A DNA stretch of 64,000 bases from assembly GCA_022821065.1 (NCBI GenBank), contig JAJEEK010000006.1:34953-98952 (forward strand), given 5' to 3'. The notes below the pieces were generated by a model. That model had not been told where the DNA came from. It was given only the letters and a program-made list of their open reading frames with translations, and made no database searches. Shown here piece by piece: positions 17,770 to 27,202 of the stretch; position 1 is the first letter of the stretch, and each line of letters begins with the position of its first letter. The stretch comes from Candidatus Poribacteria bacterium (GTDB lineage: Bacteria; Poribacteria; WGA-4E; WGA-3G). The position numbers and the translations under genes are program-made.

Positions 17770-19302
17770 TCATTCCGTTCCAATATCGGTTTTTGTGTTG
17801 ATCGTTGGTAGTTGATAGCATGCCGCTTCACTGCTATTACGGACAAGTAAATATTCGCCAGCGAGTGCGGGGGTGTTCCATGTTTTACCCGTTAATGCCG
17901 TAAAGCGGGCATGTTCGATATGCCGTTCTGGATTCGGTTCAACGAGGACGACATCACCGGATTCGGTGGTCACCAGCAGGACATCCGAGATTAACAATGT
18001 TTGACCGTGTCCGTATCTGCCACGTTTCCATTGACGTGTGCCGTCGTTTGGATTTATACAAGCGAAAATTCCGTCGTCAAGCCCGTACAAATAGCCTTCG
18101 TAATAGATGATATTGGTGAATTTAGCCTTGAGATTGATCGTTTCCCATAGAATGGAAACGTCAAATTCACCCATCGGGTTACGCGAGAGTTGATAAAGTT
18201 TAGCACCGGCACCGTACCCGGTTGAGGCGAGGAGTGTGTCATCAGAGATCGGTACCGGCTGTGCGACGCATTCCGCATAAGATTCTACCCACGGCTGTTT
18301 CCACAGAAGTTCACCCGTAAGCGGTTCATGTGCGGTGATTAACCCTTGGTTGAAAAGAACGATCTGTTCGGTACCTAACAGCGTCGTCACGAGGGGTGAA
18401 CTATAACCGCTTTGGGTTCGGTGGCCTGTCCATACGATCTCGCCTGTTTCCTTGTGGTATGCGACTGCGCCCCCGGCACTAACGATAACAAGTTCATCGA
18501 AAACGAGCGGCGAAATACTGATCCCCCAAGGCGGTGGTTCGGCTTCGTTCTGTGTGAAGGTGTCCGCCGTCCAGATCTGATCACCAGTTTCGAAGTCTAA
18601 ACAGTTAAGTATCCCGGTGCCCCCGACGGTGTAGACCCGGTTCTCGGAGATCGTCGGTGTCGCGCGCGGTCCGAGGCCGGCTGGCGGCGAGTTATACCGC
18701 GCGCTATCTTTATGACTCCACTTGATTTCGCCGGTGTATAAGTCGTAACAGACCACTTTCTCCCAGTCGCCTTCCTGTTCTTGCGTGATCGCAGAATCGC
18801 CGACGACTGCAAAACCCGACCATCCTGCGCCAATAGGTTGCCGCCAGACGAGTTTCGGGGGATAGGTGTCCCAATCACGGTTTAACTGGATACCCGTCAC
18901 AACACCGTTTCGGTGCTGTCCGAGGAATTGCGGGTAGTCGGTAGGTGTAGATGTTTCATCGATAGCCTGTCGGAAGGTGGTCGGTTCGCCGCGCCACCGC
19001 CATTCAAACATCGGGATGAGGTCGCCACTGAACCCTTTGAAACGGAATGCAGTGCCAGTGACGGCACCCACACCGATGACAGCGGCAAGCGTGATTAATT
19101 TCAGCCGCCAAGTTAAACGTGAGAACGCTAATAGCCACAAGACTCCCAGACCGGTTGTGATAATAACAACCAGGGTTGTCCAAAGGACCTTGTCTTGGCG
19201 ATGACCCGCGTCCAAAAACAGAATAATGAGAAAACTTATGAGAGCAAGGGCAATGATAACGAACAGGAGCCACCAGCGAATCGGTTTTTGTATTTGCGCC
19301 AC
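17770..19302 (-). CDS. membrane-anchored PQQ-like beta-propeller protein
   Basis: 510 residues. Three hydrophobic segments within residues 10-92 anchor the protein. The rest is a beta-propeller with repeats of the PQQ/outer-membrane assembly type: YTVGGTGILNCLDFETGDQIW, AVAYHKETGEIVW, GLITAHEPLTGELLW and GIFACINPNDGTRQW. No PQQ-dependent dehydrogenase catalytic signature is seen, so this is probably a scaffold or sensor. The neighbour downstream is the beta-lactamase-like gene, 88 bp away. Confidence 0.85.
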   Translation of the reverse strand: MAQIQKPIRWWLLFVIIALALISFLIILFLDAGHRQDKVLWTTLVVIITTGLGVLWLLAFSRLTWRLKLITLAAVIGVGAVTGTAFRFKGFSGDLIPMFEWRWRGEPTTFRQAIDETSTPTDYPQFLGQHRNGVVTGIQLNRDWDTYPPKLVWRQPIGAGWSGFAVVGDSAITQEQEGDWEKVVCYDLYTGEIKWSHKDSARYNSPPAGLGPRATPTISENRVYTVGGTGILNCLDFETGDQIWTADTFTQNEAEPPPWGISISPLVFDELVIVSAGGAVAYHKETGEIVWTGHRTQSGYSSPLVTTLLGTEQIVLFNQGLITAHEPLTGELLWKQPWVESYAECVAQPVPISDDTLLASTGYGAGAKLYQLSRNPMGEFDVSILWETINLKAKFTNIIYYEGYLYGLDDGIFACINPNDGTRQWKRGRYGHGQTLLISDVLLVTTESGDVVLVEPNPERHIEHARFTALTGKTWNTPALAGEYLLVRNSSEAACYQLPTINTKTDIGTE

Positions 19303-19375
19303 TGTGTGAATTCCTTTCTGTAAATAAAAAATAAGAGCCCATTAAATCACGAGTGTTTTACACCGCTTTCATAAT

Positions 19376-19495
19376 AGGATTTACGCGATTTTGATTGTAG
19401 ACTGTTTTGTTAGAAGCAAGTTTTCTGCAAACCCGGCGTTCCTGTATCACAAACTATGAAGTTTGTGGTACAAAAGAGGATTATGCGTAAGTCCT
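19376..19495. repeat. 120-bp MITE-like element, copy 2
   Basis: Ends AGGATTTACGC and TGCGTAAGTCCT are inverted repeats; the interior shares CACAAACTATGAAGTTTGTG with copy 1 (12291-12410). It occupies most of the 487-bp gap between divergent genes at 19302 and 19790. Confidence 0.75.
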
Positions 19496-19706
19496 GCATA
19501 ATTATAATAGTCATTTTTATGGCAATTTGTCAAGTAAATTTTCAATTTTTGAGCGCGAGATTTCCTCATCTGGGTCTTGGTGTTGCGAGCATAGTTTGCT
19601 CCTGCCAAATTAACTTAGGAGATACAATGAAGATTTTTAGCCGAGATGTATCTAAAGGAATGTGTGCATAAATTATCAATCTTCCTGAAATTGATATACT
19701 GAAACC

Positions 19707-19735
19707 TTGATAAATATTGAACGTTATGATAAAAT
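19707..19735 (+). promoter_or_regulatory. sigma70-type promoter for the SDR gene
   Basis: TTGATA at 19707-19712, 17-bp spacer, TAAAAT at 19730-19735, about 55 bp before the ATG at 19790. Confidence 0.55.
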
Positions 19736-19789
19736 AGTAATGTCCAAAAAAATAGAACGAAAATTAAATTGCGTAATCGGGAGGAAAGG

Positions 19790-20563
19790 ATGCGTTTTGA
19801 GAGCCGGGTTGCCTTTGTAACAGGCGGCGGCGGACCGTTAGGTATCGGTAGAGCCGCGTGTTTAGCGTTCGCGCGTGAAGGCGCATCCGTAGTCGTTGCT
19901 GGTGGTAGAAGCGCAGATGCTGTCGCCGCAGAAATACACACCGAAGGTGGAAAGGCGATCGCTGTTCCGTTGGATGTTACTGTGCCGCAACAGGTGCAAG
20001 CGGCAGTGGACACAGCGATGGATACTTTCGGACGAATTGATGTACTGTTCAATAACGCGGGTATCCTCGGAACCCAGACATTGTTTGAAATAACGCCAGA
20101 GCAGTTTGACGAAGTTATGGCGGTTAATGTTAAGGGGTGCCTATTATGTGCGCAGGCGGTTGCGAAGGCCATGATTAAACACGGCATACGTGGACGTATC
20201 ATCAACAATTCGTCTATTTATGCCGAGGAATCGCACGTCGGTGTGTTGAGTTATTGTGTCAGTAAAGCAGCACTCAATAGGCTTACACGGAGCCTCGCGC
20301 TCGAACTTCGACATCACGGCATCACAGTCAACGCTGTTGCACCCGGTGGCGGTGCACCGACCGGTATGAACGCATCACAAAATATTCCTAAAGATAATAC
20401 ACTACCTGATTTGCCGGCTGCTCCGACAGATACACCGCCGCTTGAACGGCGCGCAACTGTATGGGATTATATCGGTGCAGTCTTGTTCCTCGCTTCTGAC
20501 GAAGCTGCCTATATAAGTGGTGATATTATAACTATTGACGGTGGGGCTGTCTCACGTCGGTGA
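19790..20563 (+). CDS. short-chain dehydrogenase/reductase
   Basis: 257 residues from ATG at 19790, which has GGGAGG seven bases upstream. Classical SDR: glycine-rich TGGGGPLGIGRA at the N terminus, NNAG in the middle, and the catalytic Ser (NNSSIY) with YCVSKAA giving the YxxxK pair. ISGDIITIDGG closes the fold. The nucleotide-binding acidic residue is not clear, so cofactor preference is left open. Substrate unknown. It is followed after 19 bp by a small membrane protein and is likely co-transcribed. Confidence 0.88.
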   Translation: MRFESRVAFVTGGGGPLGIGRAACLAFAREGASVVVAGGRSADAVAAEIHTEGGKAIAVPLDVTVPQQVQAAVDTAMDTFGRIDVLFNNAGILGTQTLFEITPEQFDEVMAVNVKGCLLCAQAVAKAMIKHGIRGRIINNSSIYAEESHVGVLSYCVSKAALNRLTRSLALELRHHGITVNAVAPGGGAPTGMNASQNIPKDNTLPDLPAAPTDTPPLERRATVWDYIGAVLFLASDEAAYISGDIITIDGGAVSRR

Positions 20564-20582
20564 GTTATAGAGGAGAATCTTC

Positions 20583-21020
20583 TTGTCGTTCGTTGACACT
20601 TTAAAAGCTTTCTGTTTTGCTATCCTTGGATGGCTTAAAACTTATGGGTTGCTGCTCAGCATCATCTCTGTTGCCAGCCTTGTGGGTAGTATCCTTTTTT
20701 GCACATTGGCTATCGCATATCTCCCTTTTGATTATTTTTTATTTAAAGAGCGGGAGAGCCGTATCAAGCAACCTGCTTTGCGGATAGCCCTTAAGTGCCT
20801 AAAGAACCTACTCGCTGTGCTACTTATTATTCTCGGAATTATTATGTTACCGTTACCGGGACAAGGTGTTCTAACAATACTGATAGGGATTATCCTCAGC
20901 GATATTCCCGGAAAACATAGGTTGGAGCGTCGAATCATACGTTCACAAGCCGTTTTATCCGCTGCGAACTTTATCCGTTCCCGTTTTAAACGTCCACTGT
21001 TTATCATAGAAGACCAGTAG
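20583..21020 (+). CDS. small integral membrane protein (PGPGW-like)
   Basis: 145 residues, starting with TTG preceded by GAGGAG. Two long hydrophobic regions (about 20-45 and 78-105) are joined by a basic cytoplasmic stretch. The second includes IMLPLPGQGVLTILIGIILS, similar to the PGPGW family of small putative transmembrane proteins of unknown function. It ends with a basic helix. Convergent with the DUF1028 gene. Confidence 0.7.
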   Translation: MSFVDTLKAFCFAILGWLKTYGLLLSIISVASLVGSILFCTLAIAYLPFDYFLFKERESRIKQPALRIALKCLKNLLAVLLIILGIIMLPLPGQGVLTILIGIILSDIPGKHRLERRIIRSQAVLSAANFIRSRFKRPLFIIEDQ

Positions 21021-21098
21021 AATAAGTTGTATTCGTGATACGGTAATCAGCGGAGGACTTATACAATTTTTGTGTAGGTTCGTCGGTCTGTACGCGGT

Positions 21099-21126
21099 GC
21101 TGGCGAGGTTTTCAAACCCCGCCAGC
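21099..21126. terminator. bidirectional hairpin between convergent genes
   Basis: GCTGGCGAGGTTT pairs with AAACCCCGCCAGC around a two-base centre, with one mismatch. It lies between genes that converge (20583-21020 forward, 21172-21882 reverse). No T tract is seen on either side. Confidence 0.5.
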
Positions 21127-21171
21127 GCAGTGTGAGTTATGTATCATCTCTATCACGAAAGGGTCGCGCGT

Positions 21172-21882
21172 CTACCGATCAAATAGTACCTTATGGAGTT
21201 CCAACAAACGTTGGAGTTCTTCGATCGGTTTTTCGGCATCGTCGATGCGTAGGTCAATGTAGCGGTCATTGAAACCGCCGTAGCCGCGATCCTCCTGCAC
21301 GACGAGCAGGGCAGCTGACTGTTGCCCGCGCGTATCGCCCCCTTTTTCTTGTCCAGCGAAGAGTGCCGCCATTAACTTATCTGCAAGCTCGCCTTCCGTC
21401 TCTTCAAACGCTTTTCCCATCGCTTTCACGACGTCTTCATCGGCGAGGATATTGCCTTGTGCCGTATAATGTATCCCTGAAACGGCACCCGCCCAAGCGT
21501 TACATGCGTCGCCTGTGTAGTTCGCGACGTTGCCTTTCGCATCAACGATGCCGACCTGCCGTGTCGCACGTCCCGGATCGTCAGCGATGAGGCGTTCCAA
21601 AGCCTGTTCTGCTGAGAGACCACTTTTGAGCAGCTTTAAGCCGTTCGGGCCATAAGTTGTATTTGCCCAAGATTGGGTTGCGATGGCACCGACACCGGCT
21701 TCAGCCCATGGAACAACTGAACCGACAGCGAAAAATTTGGATTGCACGGCGATACCGAGCTGACCGGTTTCCACATCGTATCCGACGATCGAAAACGTCG
21801 CAACGGGTGGCAAGGCAGCGTTTTTAAGCGGTGGGTTCGGGTCAGAGAGGTGGAGTAAAAGGCTTAGTGGTATTACAAGCAT
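21172..21882 (-). CDS. DUF1028-family (Ntn-hydrolase-like) protein
   Basis: 236 residues with a short hydrophobic N terminus. The mature-looking part begins ATFSIVGYDVETGQLGIAVQSKFFAVG and continues VPWAEAGVGAIATQSWANTTYGP, the conserved core of DUF1028, a family related to N-terminal nucleophile hydrolases. TRGQQSAALLVV and DLRIDD at the C terminus are also family features. Activity has not been established for most members. It sits 22 bp downstream of hisD on the same strand. Confidence 0.85.
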   Translation of the reverse strand: MLVIPLSLLLHLSDPNPPLKNAALPPVATFSIVGYDVETGQLGIAVQSKFFAVGSVVPWAEAGVGAIATQSWANTTYGPNGLKLLKSGLSAEQALERLIADDPGRATRQVGIVDAKGNVANYTGDACNAWAGAVSGIHYTAQGNILADEDVVKAMGKAFEETEGELADKLMAALFAGQEKGGDTRGQQSAALLVVQEDRGYGGFNDRYIDLRIDDAEKPIEELQRLLELHKVLFDR

Positions 21883-21904
21883 CAGTTGTGTCTCCTATGT
21901 GCTC

Positions 21905-23203
21905 TTAATCTTCCTCAAATCGGATTTTCATCGCGGCGGCGTGTCCTTCGAGACCTTCGACCTCGGCGAGTTTGACAACTGCCGGTGTGACTTCCGCTAA
22001 AGCGGCTTTGGTGTATGAGATGAGACTTGACTTTTTTAAGAAATCATCAACGCTGAGTGGCGAAGCATAGCGTGGCGCGGTACCGGTTGGTAGAATTGCG
22101 TTGGGCCCAGCAATATAATCTCCAACCGCTTCTGGAGAGTAAGGCCCGATGAAAATAGCACCAGCGTTTTCGACATCTCCAAGCCAGTCCATAGGATTCT
22201 CTACGTGGAGTTCGAGGTGTTCCGAGGCAATTTCATTCGCTAAAACGACAGCTTCAGCAATATCCGGAGTGACAAAAGCAACACCATAGTTTTTAAACGC
22301 TTGTGTCAAAAGATCGTGGCGCGGTAAGGATTTACCTTGTACCTCAATAGCTGTTTTGACCTGTTCAGCGAAACCCAATGAGGAGGTAACAAGGATCGCA
22401 GCACACTCGGGGCCGTGCTCTGCTTGTGAGATGAGATCGGCAGCGACATAATCTGGGTCAGCTGTGCTATCGGCGATAACAAGGATTTCGCTTGGACCCG
22501 CCAATTTGTCTATGTCAACGTGTCCATAAACCTCTTTTTTCGCCAATTGTACATAGAGATTCCCGGGCCCAACGATTTTATCGACAGGTGGGATAGTGTC
22601 GGTGCCATACGCCATCGCTGCGACAGCTTGTGCACCACCACATTTATAGATTTCTTGAATGCCGCATTCCGCTGCAGCAACGAGCATATACGGGTTGATA
22701 TTCCGGTTGCGCATTGGGGCGGTACAGACGGCGATCTCTTTCACGCCAGCGACTGTAGCCGGTAGCACGGCCATCAATAAAGAAGAAACCAAAAGTTGGC
22801 TAACAGATGGCACACAAACCCCGATGCGCTTCAAAGGACGAATCAACTGTCCAAGCACTACGCCATTCGCCTCAGTTGACATCCAGGAAGTCCGTAACTG
22901 CTTCTGGTGGAATCTTTCGATGTTTGTTCTCGCGTGCGTAATTGCGTCTATAAATTCGGAGGGGACCTCTAAATACGCTTCCCCGATTTCTTCTCGTGAG
23001 ACCTTTAGTTCTTTTGCTGAGATACGGGGGGCATCGAGTTTGCGCGTATATCGGACAACCGCTTTATCTCCCTCTGCTTGGACATCACTCAAAGTACGGC
23101 GGACGACTTTCAGGATACTTTCATCTGTGAGTTTACCGCGCGCCTTCAACTTAGAGAGGAGATCGTCTGCCTCTACTGTACGCGTCTGAACAATTTGTAA
23201 CAT
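21905..23203 (-). CDS. hisD: histidinol dehydrogenase
   Basis: 432 residues, normal length for the family, which catalyses the last two oxidations from L-histidinol to L-histidine using zinc and NAD. Signatures: CVPSVSQLLVSSLLMAVLPA, KIVGPGNLYVQLAKKEVYG, DLISQAEHGPECAAILVT and the C-terminal GDYIAGPNAILPTGTAPRYAS with FLKKSSLISYT. No other histidine gene is near, so the operon is dispersed. Some hisD relatives act on other sugar-alcohol or sulfopropanediol substrates; the present motif set fits either, so the gene symbol is a family assignment. Confidence 0.88.
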   Translation of the reverse strand: MLQIVQTRTVEADDLLSKLKARGKLTDESILKVVRRTLSDVQAEGDKAVVRYTRKLDAPRISAKELKVSREEIGEAYLEVPSEFIDAITHARTNIERFHQKQLRTSWMSTEANGVVLGQLIRPLKRIGVCVPSVSQLLVSSLLMAVLPATVAGVKEIAVCTAPMRNRNINPYMLVAAAECGIQEIYKCGGAQAVAAMAYGTDTIPPVDKIVGPGNLYVQLAKKEVYGHVDIDKLAGPSEILVIADSTADPDYVAADLISQAEHGPECAAILVTSSLGFAEQVKTAIEVQGKSLPRHDLLTQAFKNYGVAFVTPDIAEAVVLANEIASEHLELHVENPMDWLGDVENAGAIFIGPYSPEAVGDYIAGPNAILPTGTAPRYASPLSVDDFLKKSSLISYTKAALAEVTPAVVKLAEVEGLEGHAAAMKIRFEED

Positions 23204-23253
23204 CCTCGAATAACCAGTCCTTTCTATTTTCGGCGGTGATTACACGCGCTGTT

Positions 23254-24519
23254 TTATTCGTTAACTCTTGTAATATTCGCACCGACATCGTTCAGTTTTT
23301 TTTCGATCGACTCATAGCCTCTGTCGATGTGATAGACACGCGAGACGACGGTTTCGCCTGTCGCTGCCATCCCGGCTGCGACGAGAACCGCCCCAGCACG
23401 TAGATCGGATGCCATCACCGGCGCGCCGCTGAGGTTACGGGTACCTTTAATGATAGCCTTGCTACCATCAAGCGCGATATTCGCACCCATCCGGTTGAGT
23501 TCCGCCGCGTGGATGAAACGGTCTGTATGAACATTTTCGGTGATAACGCTGGTGCCAGAAGCGAGGCATAGGAGCCCCATAATTTGTGCCTGCATATCTG
23601 TCGGGAAGCCGGGGAACGGGGCTGTGGTGATATCAACCGGTTGAATCTCGTGTGGCGTTGTTACGCGAACACCGTTAGCGTCCCAATCGAGTTCGACACC
23701 CGCTTCAACGAGCTTCTCTGAGATGGCAGGTATCTGTTCGGGGGTGATACCTTCAACGTAAACGTCGCCTCTGGTGATAGCACCAGCGACGATAAAAGTC
23801 CCCGCCTCAATGTCGTCAGAGATGACAGTGTGTTCGGTTCCGCGAAGCTGCTTGACCCCACGAATCGTTAGGGTCGGTGTGCCGATGCCTTCGATATCGG
23901 CACCCATCGCGTTGAGGAAATGCGCGAGGTCTGAGATATGCGGTTCACGCGCTGCACCGTGGATGACAGTTGTGCCTTGCGCTAACGTGGCAGCCATCAT
24001 CACGTTTGCCGTCGCGCCGACACTCGGACCGTGTTGCCCGATAAGATTCATCTCTGTGCCGACTAAGCGTTCGGCTTGCGCGTAAATATAGCCCTCTTCG
24101 ACGTTTACTTCTGCACCTAACCCTTCTAAGCCTCGGATGTGTAAGTCGATCGGTCGCGGACCGATGGCACAGCCGCCAGGGAACGATACTTTCGCTCTTC
24201 CGAGTTTTGCGACGAGCGGTCCCAAAACATAGATAGAGGCCCGCATCTTTCGCACGAGATCGTAAGGGGCTTCATATTCCAAATGGTTGATCGATTCAAT
24301 GTAGAGTGTGGAGTTTTTGAGTTTGATAGTGGCACCGAGTCCCTCTAATACAGCCTGGAGGGTCTTCACATCTGTGAGATTCGGGACGTTGTGGAGCACG
24401 CTGACGCCATCGCCGAGGATCGAAGCGGCGACTGCGATCGGAAGCACCGCATTTTTGCAACCGCTGACCGGGATTGTCCCTTTAAGTCTCGTACCGCCTT
24501 TAACGATTAATTTTTCCAT
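23254..24519 (-). CDS. murA: UDP-N-acetylglucosamine 1-carboxyvinyltransferase
   Basis: 421 residues from ATG at 24519, with AAGGAG six bases upstream. It catalyses the first committed step of peptidoglycan synthesis, transferring enolpyruvate from PEP to UDP-GlcNAc in the cytoplasm. It opens MEKLIVKGGTRLKGTIPVSGCKNAVLPI; the catalytic Cys loop is PGGCAIGPRPIDLHI, with Cys retained (not the Asp variant linked to fosfomycin resistance). Also seen: GPSVGATANVMMAA and FPTDMQAQIM. It lies 50 bp upstream of hisD on the same strand. Confidence 0.95.
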   Translation of the reverse strand: MEKLIVKGGTRLKGTIPVSGCKNAVLPIAVAASILGDGVSVLHNVPNLTDVKTLQAVLEGLGATIKLKNSTLYIESINHLEYEAPYDLVRKMRASIYVLGPLVAKLGRAKVSFPGGCAIGPRPIDLHIRGLEGLGAEVNVEEGYIYAQAERLVGTEMNLIGQHGPSVGATANVMMAATLAQGTTVIHGAAREPHISDLAHFLNAMGADIEGIGTPTLTIRGVKQLRGTEHTVISDDIEAGTFIVAGAITRGDVYVEGITPEQIPAISEKLVEAGVELDWDANGVRVTTPHEIQPVDITTAPFPGFPTDMQAQIMGLLCLASGTSVITENVHTDRFIHAAELNRMGANIALDGSKAIIKGTRNLSGAPVMASDLRAGAVLVAAGMAATGETVVSRVYHIDRGYESIEKKLNDVGANITRVNE

Positions 24520-24996
24520 CTTTGTCTCCTTGATAATTTTTTCGCGGCGTATGCTATTTGATTTCTCTATAGCATAAACGATGCCAATTGGGTACCTGTT
24601 ACAAACTGTGGTAATATGTAGGTTTAGACGAATTTCCGGCTCGAAAGGTTGTGTCAAAAAAAACACATGTTGCAGTTATGGCTTATCAGTAGACGGAATT
24701 TCAATCTCTGCCTGCTTACGACTTTCCTCAAATAGAACGGGTTCACTTCCGAATTCTGAGGTCGCTTCTACAGTGAGAGCCTCTGAACCGGAATATCTGA
24801 AAATTTACTTGCGTTGAGAAATATCCTTTGGTAAAATGTGATTTCAGTTTCAAGATTTATGGAAGCGTCAGCCGGTGGTGGCATTTTGAAAGCGCGCTAT
24901 CGGTACTTAAACTGAGGCGGAATGCCGACGGCTGATGGCTGACGGCTAACATCCGTCAGCGTAACTAAAGTTTCAGAACAACGAAAGGGTAAACAG
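24520..24996. other. intergenic gap, mostly unremarkable, with repeat words near the right end
   Basis: A 477-bp gap between divergent murA and an oxidoreductase gene. No gene is supported. GCTGATGGCTGACGGCT and neighbouring CGTCAGC at about 24930-24960 belong to the same degenerate word family seen at 26046-26330 and at the batD end. Confidence 0.6.
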
Positions 24997-26049
24997 ATGG
25001 CTGATAAAACATATCGTGTCGGGGTAATTGGATGCGGTGGTATGGGGCGTTCCCACGCGAATAACTGGAAAAATACGGGGCGTGCTGAAGTCGTCACGGC
25101 TTCGGACATCAGTGAAGCGTCTGCCGCGAAATTCGCTGAAGAATTCGCACTTCCGACGCACTATACCGATTTTACTGAAATGTGCGAGAAAGAGGATTTA
25201 GACATCGTCAGTATCACGACGTGGCAGAGCGTCCGCGCCGAACCGACAATCGCCGCCGCTGCAAACGGAGTCTTAGGCGTTATTACCGAGAAACCGATGG
25301 CAGCTTGCGTCGGCGATGCACAAGACATGATGGATGCCTGTGAGAAGCACGACGTGAAATTGGTTGTCGGGCACCAACGCCGGTTCAGTCCGCAGAACTG
25401 CGAAGCACGACGCCTCATCGAAGAGGGGGCGATCGGTCAACCGCAAGCGATGCTCCGTCGCGATGGACACGGATTACTCAATCGCGGCACACACGAGATT
25501 GACGAAATGCGTTTTATTCTTGGTGACCCTGCACCGCAATGGCTTATCGGTCAGGTCGCTCGGAAAACCGACCGATGGGAACGCCGTGTTCGGACGGAAG
25601 ACCTCTGCATGGCGGAAATCTGCTTTGAAGGCGGTATCCGTGGTGTCTATGAAAGCGATTTACCCGAACCCGGACTGCGAGGCGATGCGGTTTATGGGGA
25701 TGATGGGCAGCTACGTCGTGGCAGCGACGGCACGATTGAACTCTTGAATAGCAAAGCCGCCGGGTGGCAGACCATCAAACCCCGCCAAAGCGAACCGAAC
25801 CAGTTCACGGAGATGTTAGCCTGGATTGAAGGCGAAGTTGACGAACACCGTAACGCTGGCAGGCACGGTCTCTGCACCATAGAAATTCTGATGGCATTTT
25901 ACGAATCGTTGCGCCTCCAAGGCGTTGTAACTTTCCCGTTAGAGACGCGTCCGAATCCACTCGACCTTTTGGTTGAGGGCGGTAAGCTACCCGTGTTTGT
26001 TGAAGGGCGTTACGACATCCGGGCACCGTTCCCAGAACAGAACAAATAG
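24997..26049 (+). CDS. Gfo/Idh/MocA-family NAD(P)-dependent oxidoreductase
   Basis: 350 residues. The Rossmann N terminus is clear (RVGVIGCGGMGRSHANNW). EKPMA provides the family's conserved Lys and VGHQRRFSP lies at the catalytic edge. The C-terminal half has the expected beta-sheet with TRPNPLDLLVEGGKL. Typical members oxidise sugars or inositols in the cytoplasm, but the substrate is not inferable. SD AAAGGG precedes the ATG. The gene stands alone; both flanks are rich in repeats. Confidence 0.9.
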   Translation: MADKTYRVGVIGCGGMGRSHANNWKNTGRAEVVTASDISEASAAKFAEEFALPTHYTDFTEMCEKEDLDIVSITTWQSVRAEPTIAAAANGVLGVITEKPMAACVGDAQDMMDACEKHDVKLVVGHQRRFSPQNCEARRLIEEGAIGQPQAMLRRDGHGLLNRGTHEIDEMRFILGDPAPQWLIGQVARKTDRWERRVRTEDLCMAEICFEGGIRGVYESDLPEPGLRGDAVYGDDGQLRRGSDGTIELLNSKAAGWQTIKPRQSEPNQFTEMLAWIEGEVDEHRNAGRHGLCTIEILMAFYESLRLQGVVTFPLETRPNPLDLLVEGGKLPVFVEGRYDIRAPFPEQNK

Positions 26050-26327
26050 CGTGATGGCTATTGGCTATCGGCTTTCGGCTCTCAGCAAGAATGGCTGTCG
26101 GCTATCGGCTTTCGGAAGAATGGCTTTCGGCTATCGGCTAAGAGGCTTGGACCGAAAATATCGTGCCTTTGTTCAATGACATTATTGTCGATATTTTCGG
26201 TCCAGGTAAGAAACATTGTGCTAACCTAACACCTCTTTACCGACGGAAACCGACAGTGAGCGCAGCGAACGCCCTCTTTGCTGATTGCCACTTCCCCTCT
26301 TTGCTGATCGCTGACGGCTGACAGCCA
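26050..26327. repeat. composite repeat block (inverted copy of 48.2-48.4 kb block)
   Basis: Contains runs of CGGCTATCGGCTTTCGG words, then AAGAAACATTGTGCTAACCT, ACACCTCTTTACCGAC and CAGTGAGCGCAGCGAACGCC. The same blocks occur in reverse complement at about 48185-48400. No coding potential is supported. The block is interrupted by the 26148-26204 palindromic element. Confidence 0.8.
26148..26204. mobile_element. about 57-bp palindromic-arm element inside a repeat
   Basis: Perfect 16-base inverted arms TGGACCGAAAATATCG and CGATATTTTCGGTCCA flank a 25-base centre. A copy with nearly the same sequence lies inverted at about 58672-58730. The surrounding repeat has an uninterrupted counterpart at about 48290-48320, where GGCTATCGGTAAG replaces the element, so this copy looks inserted. 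Confidence 0.7.
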
Positions 26328-27191
26328 TTAGCAATCCACGTCTTTTCCTTCACTGCCGTAAACCGCCATCCGTTCTTGTGTGGTAAGCTCCCCGCTACTC
26401 ACAGGTTTGTAATGGAGTTGGAGGGCACGCCTTCGCTGCTCGGATTGGTTCGCCGGACTCCCGTGATGCGTCAGTCCGTGCCAGAAAAGGCAGCCACCCG
26501 GCTGCAATGGCACCATCGTATCACGTCCAACGGGGACATCTGTATCGCAAATCTGCCAATCTCTGCGTTTAAAATGGATCATCGGCCCCTCATCATGCGA
26601 ACCCGGTATGACGTGCATGCAGCCGTTTTCAGCCGTCGCTTCATCTAAGGCAACCCATACGCCGACAACCGTTGTTTCTTGTGGCACATTAAAATAGGCA
26701 CAATCCTGATGCCACGGTTTCTCCGATCCGTGCAGCGGCGGTTTGACGAGTGCCATATCTTGGAAGAGTTGCGGCGTATCCGCCATAATCCGTTCGAGGA
26801 CATCGAGAAGTCCGGGATGCATCGCTATCGCGTTCAGCCGCGGTTCGTGGTTTACATAGTTGAAGATCTTCCTGATGGCATCGCGCCGTTCTTGACCTTC
26901 CATTTCGTCCTTCGCTTTCACGAGTGACGGCTCGAATTGGATGGACTTGAAGTCTGGACACTTCCCGTCCATGAGATGGATCATACCCGCCAATGCGTCC
27001 GAGACCTCGGTAGCACTGAAGGCATCGTTAATTACAAGGTAGCCGTATCGGTGAAAGTATTCGATGTCCGCCTCAGTTACGGCTGCGAAACCGCCAGAGA
27101 CCCCGTCAGCAGTCGTATCGAAGCGATAGAGGTCCGGTGGATACGGGATTGCGGCAATGTTGCTATGTTCGCCAGTCGTTGCGTTGTTCAT
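26328..27191 (-). CDS. phytanoyl-CoA dioxygenase (PhyH)-family protein
   Basis: 287 residues of the Fe(II)/2-oxoglutarate-dependent PhyH family. The iron triad is visible: H161-Q-D163 in KPWHQDCAYFNVP and a distal His in HGLTHHGSP (about 242-243), with an Arg nearby (SEQRRRALQLHY) to hold 2-oxoglutarate. AENGCMHVIPGSH is the usual hallmark. Such enzymes hydroxylate lipids or small molecules and are greatly expanded in Poribacteria-like genomes. Eleven bp separate it from the upstream HD-domain gene, so they are probably co-transcribed. Confidence 0.88.
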   Translation of the reverse strand: MNNATTGEHSNIAAIPYPPDLYRFDTTADGVSGGFAAVTEADIEYFHRYGYLVINDAFSATEVSDALAGMIHLMDGKCPDFKSIQFEPSLVKAKDEMEGQERRDAIRKIFNYVNHEPRLNAIAMHPGLLDVLERIMADTPQLFQDMALVKPPLHGSEKPWHQDCAYFNVPQETTVVGVWVALDEATAENGCMHVIPGSHDEGPMIHFKRRDWQICDTDVPVGRDTMVPLQPGGCLFWHGLTHHGSPANQSEQRRRALQLHYKPVSSGELTTQERMAVYGSEGKDVDC

Positions 27192-27202
27192 AAATTAACT
27201 CC

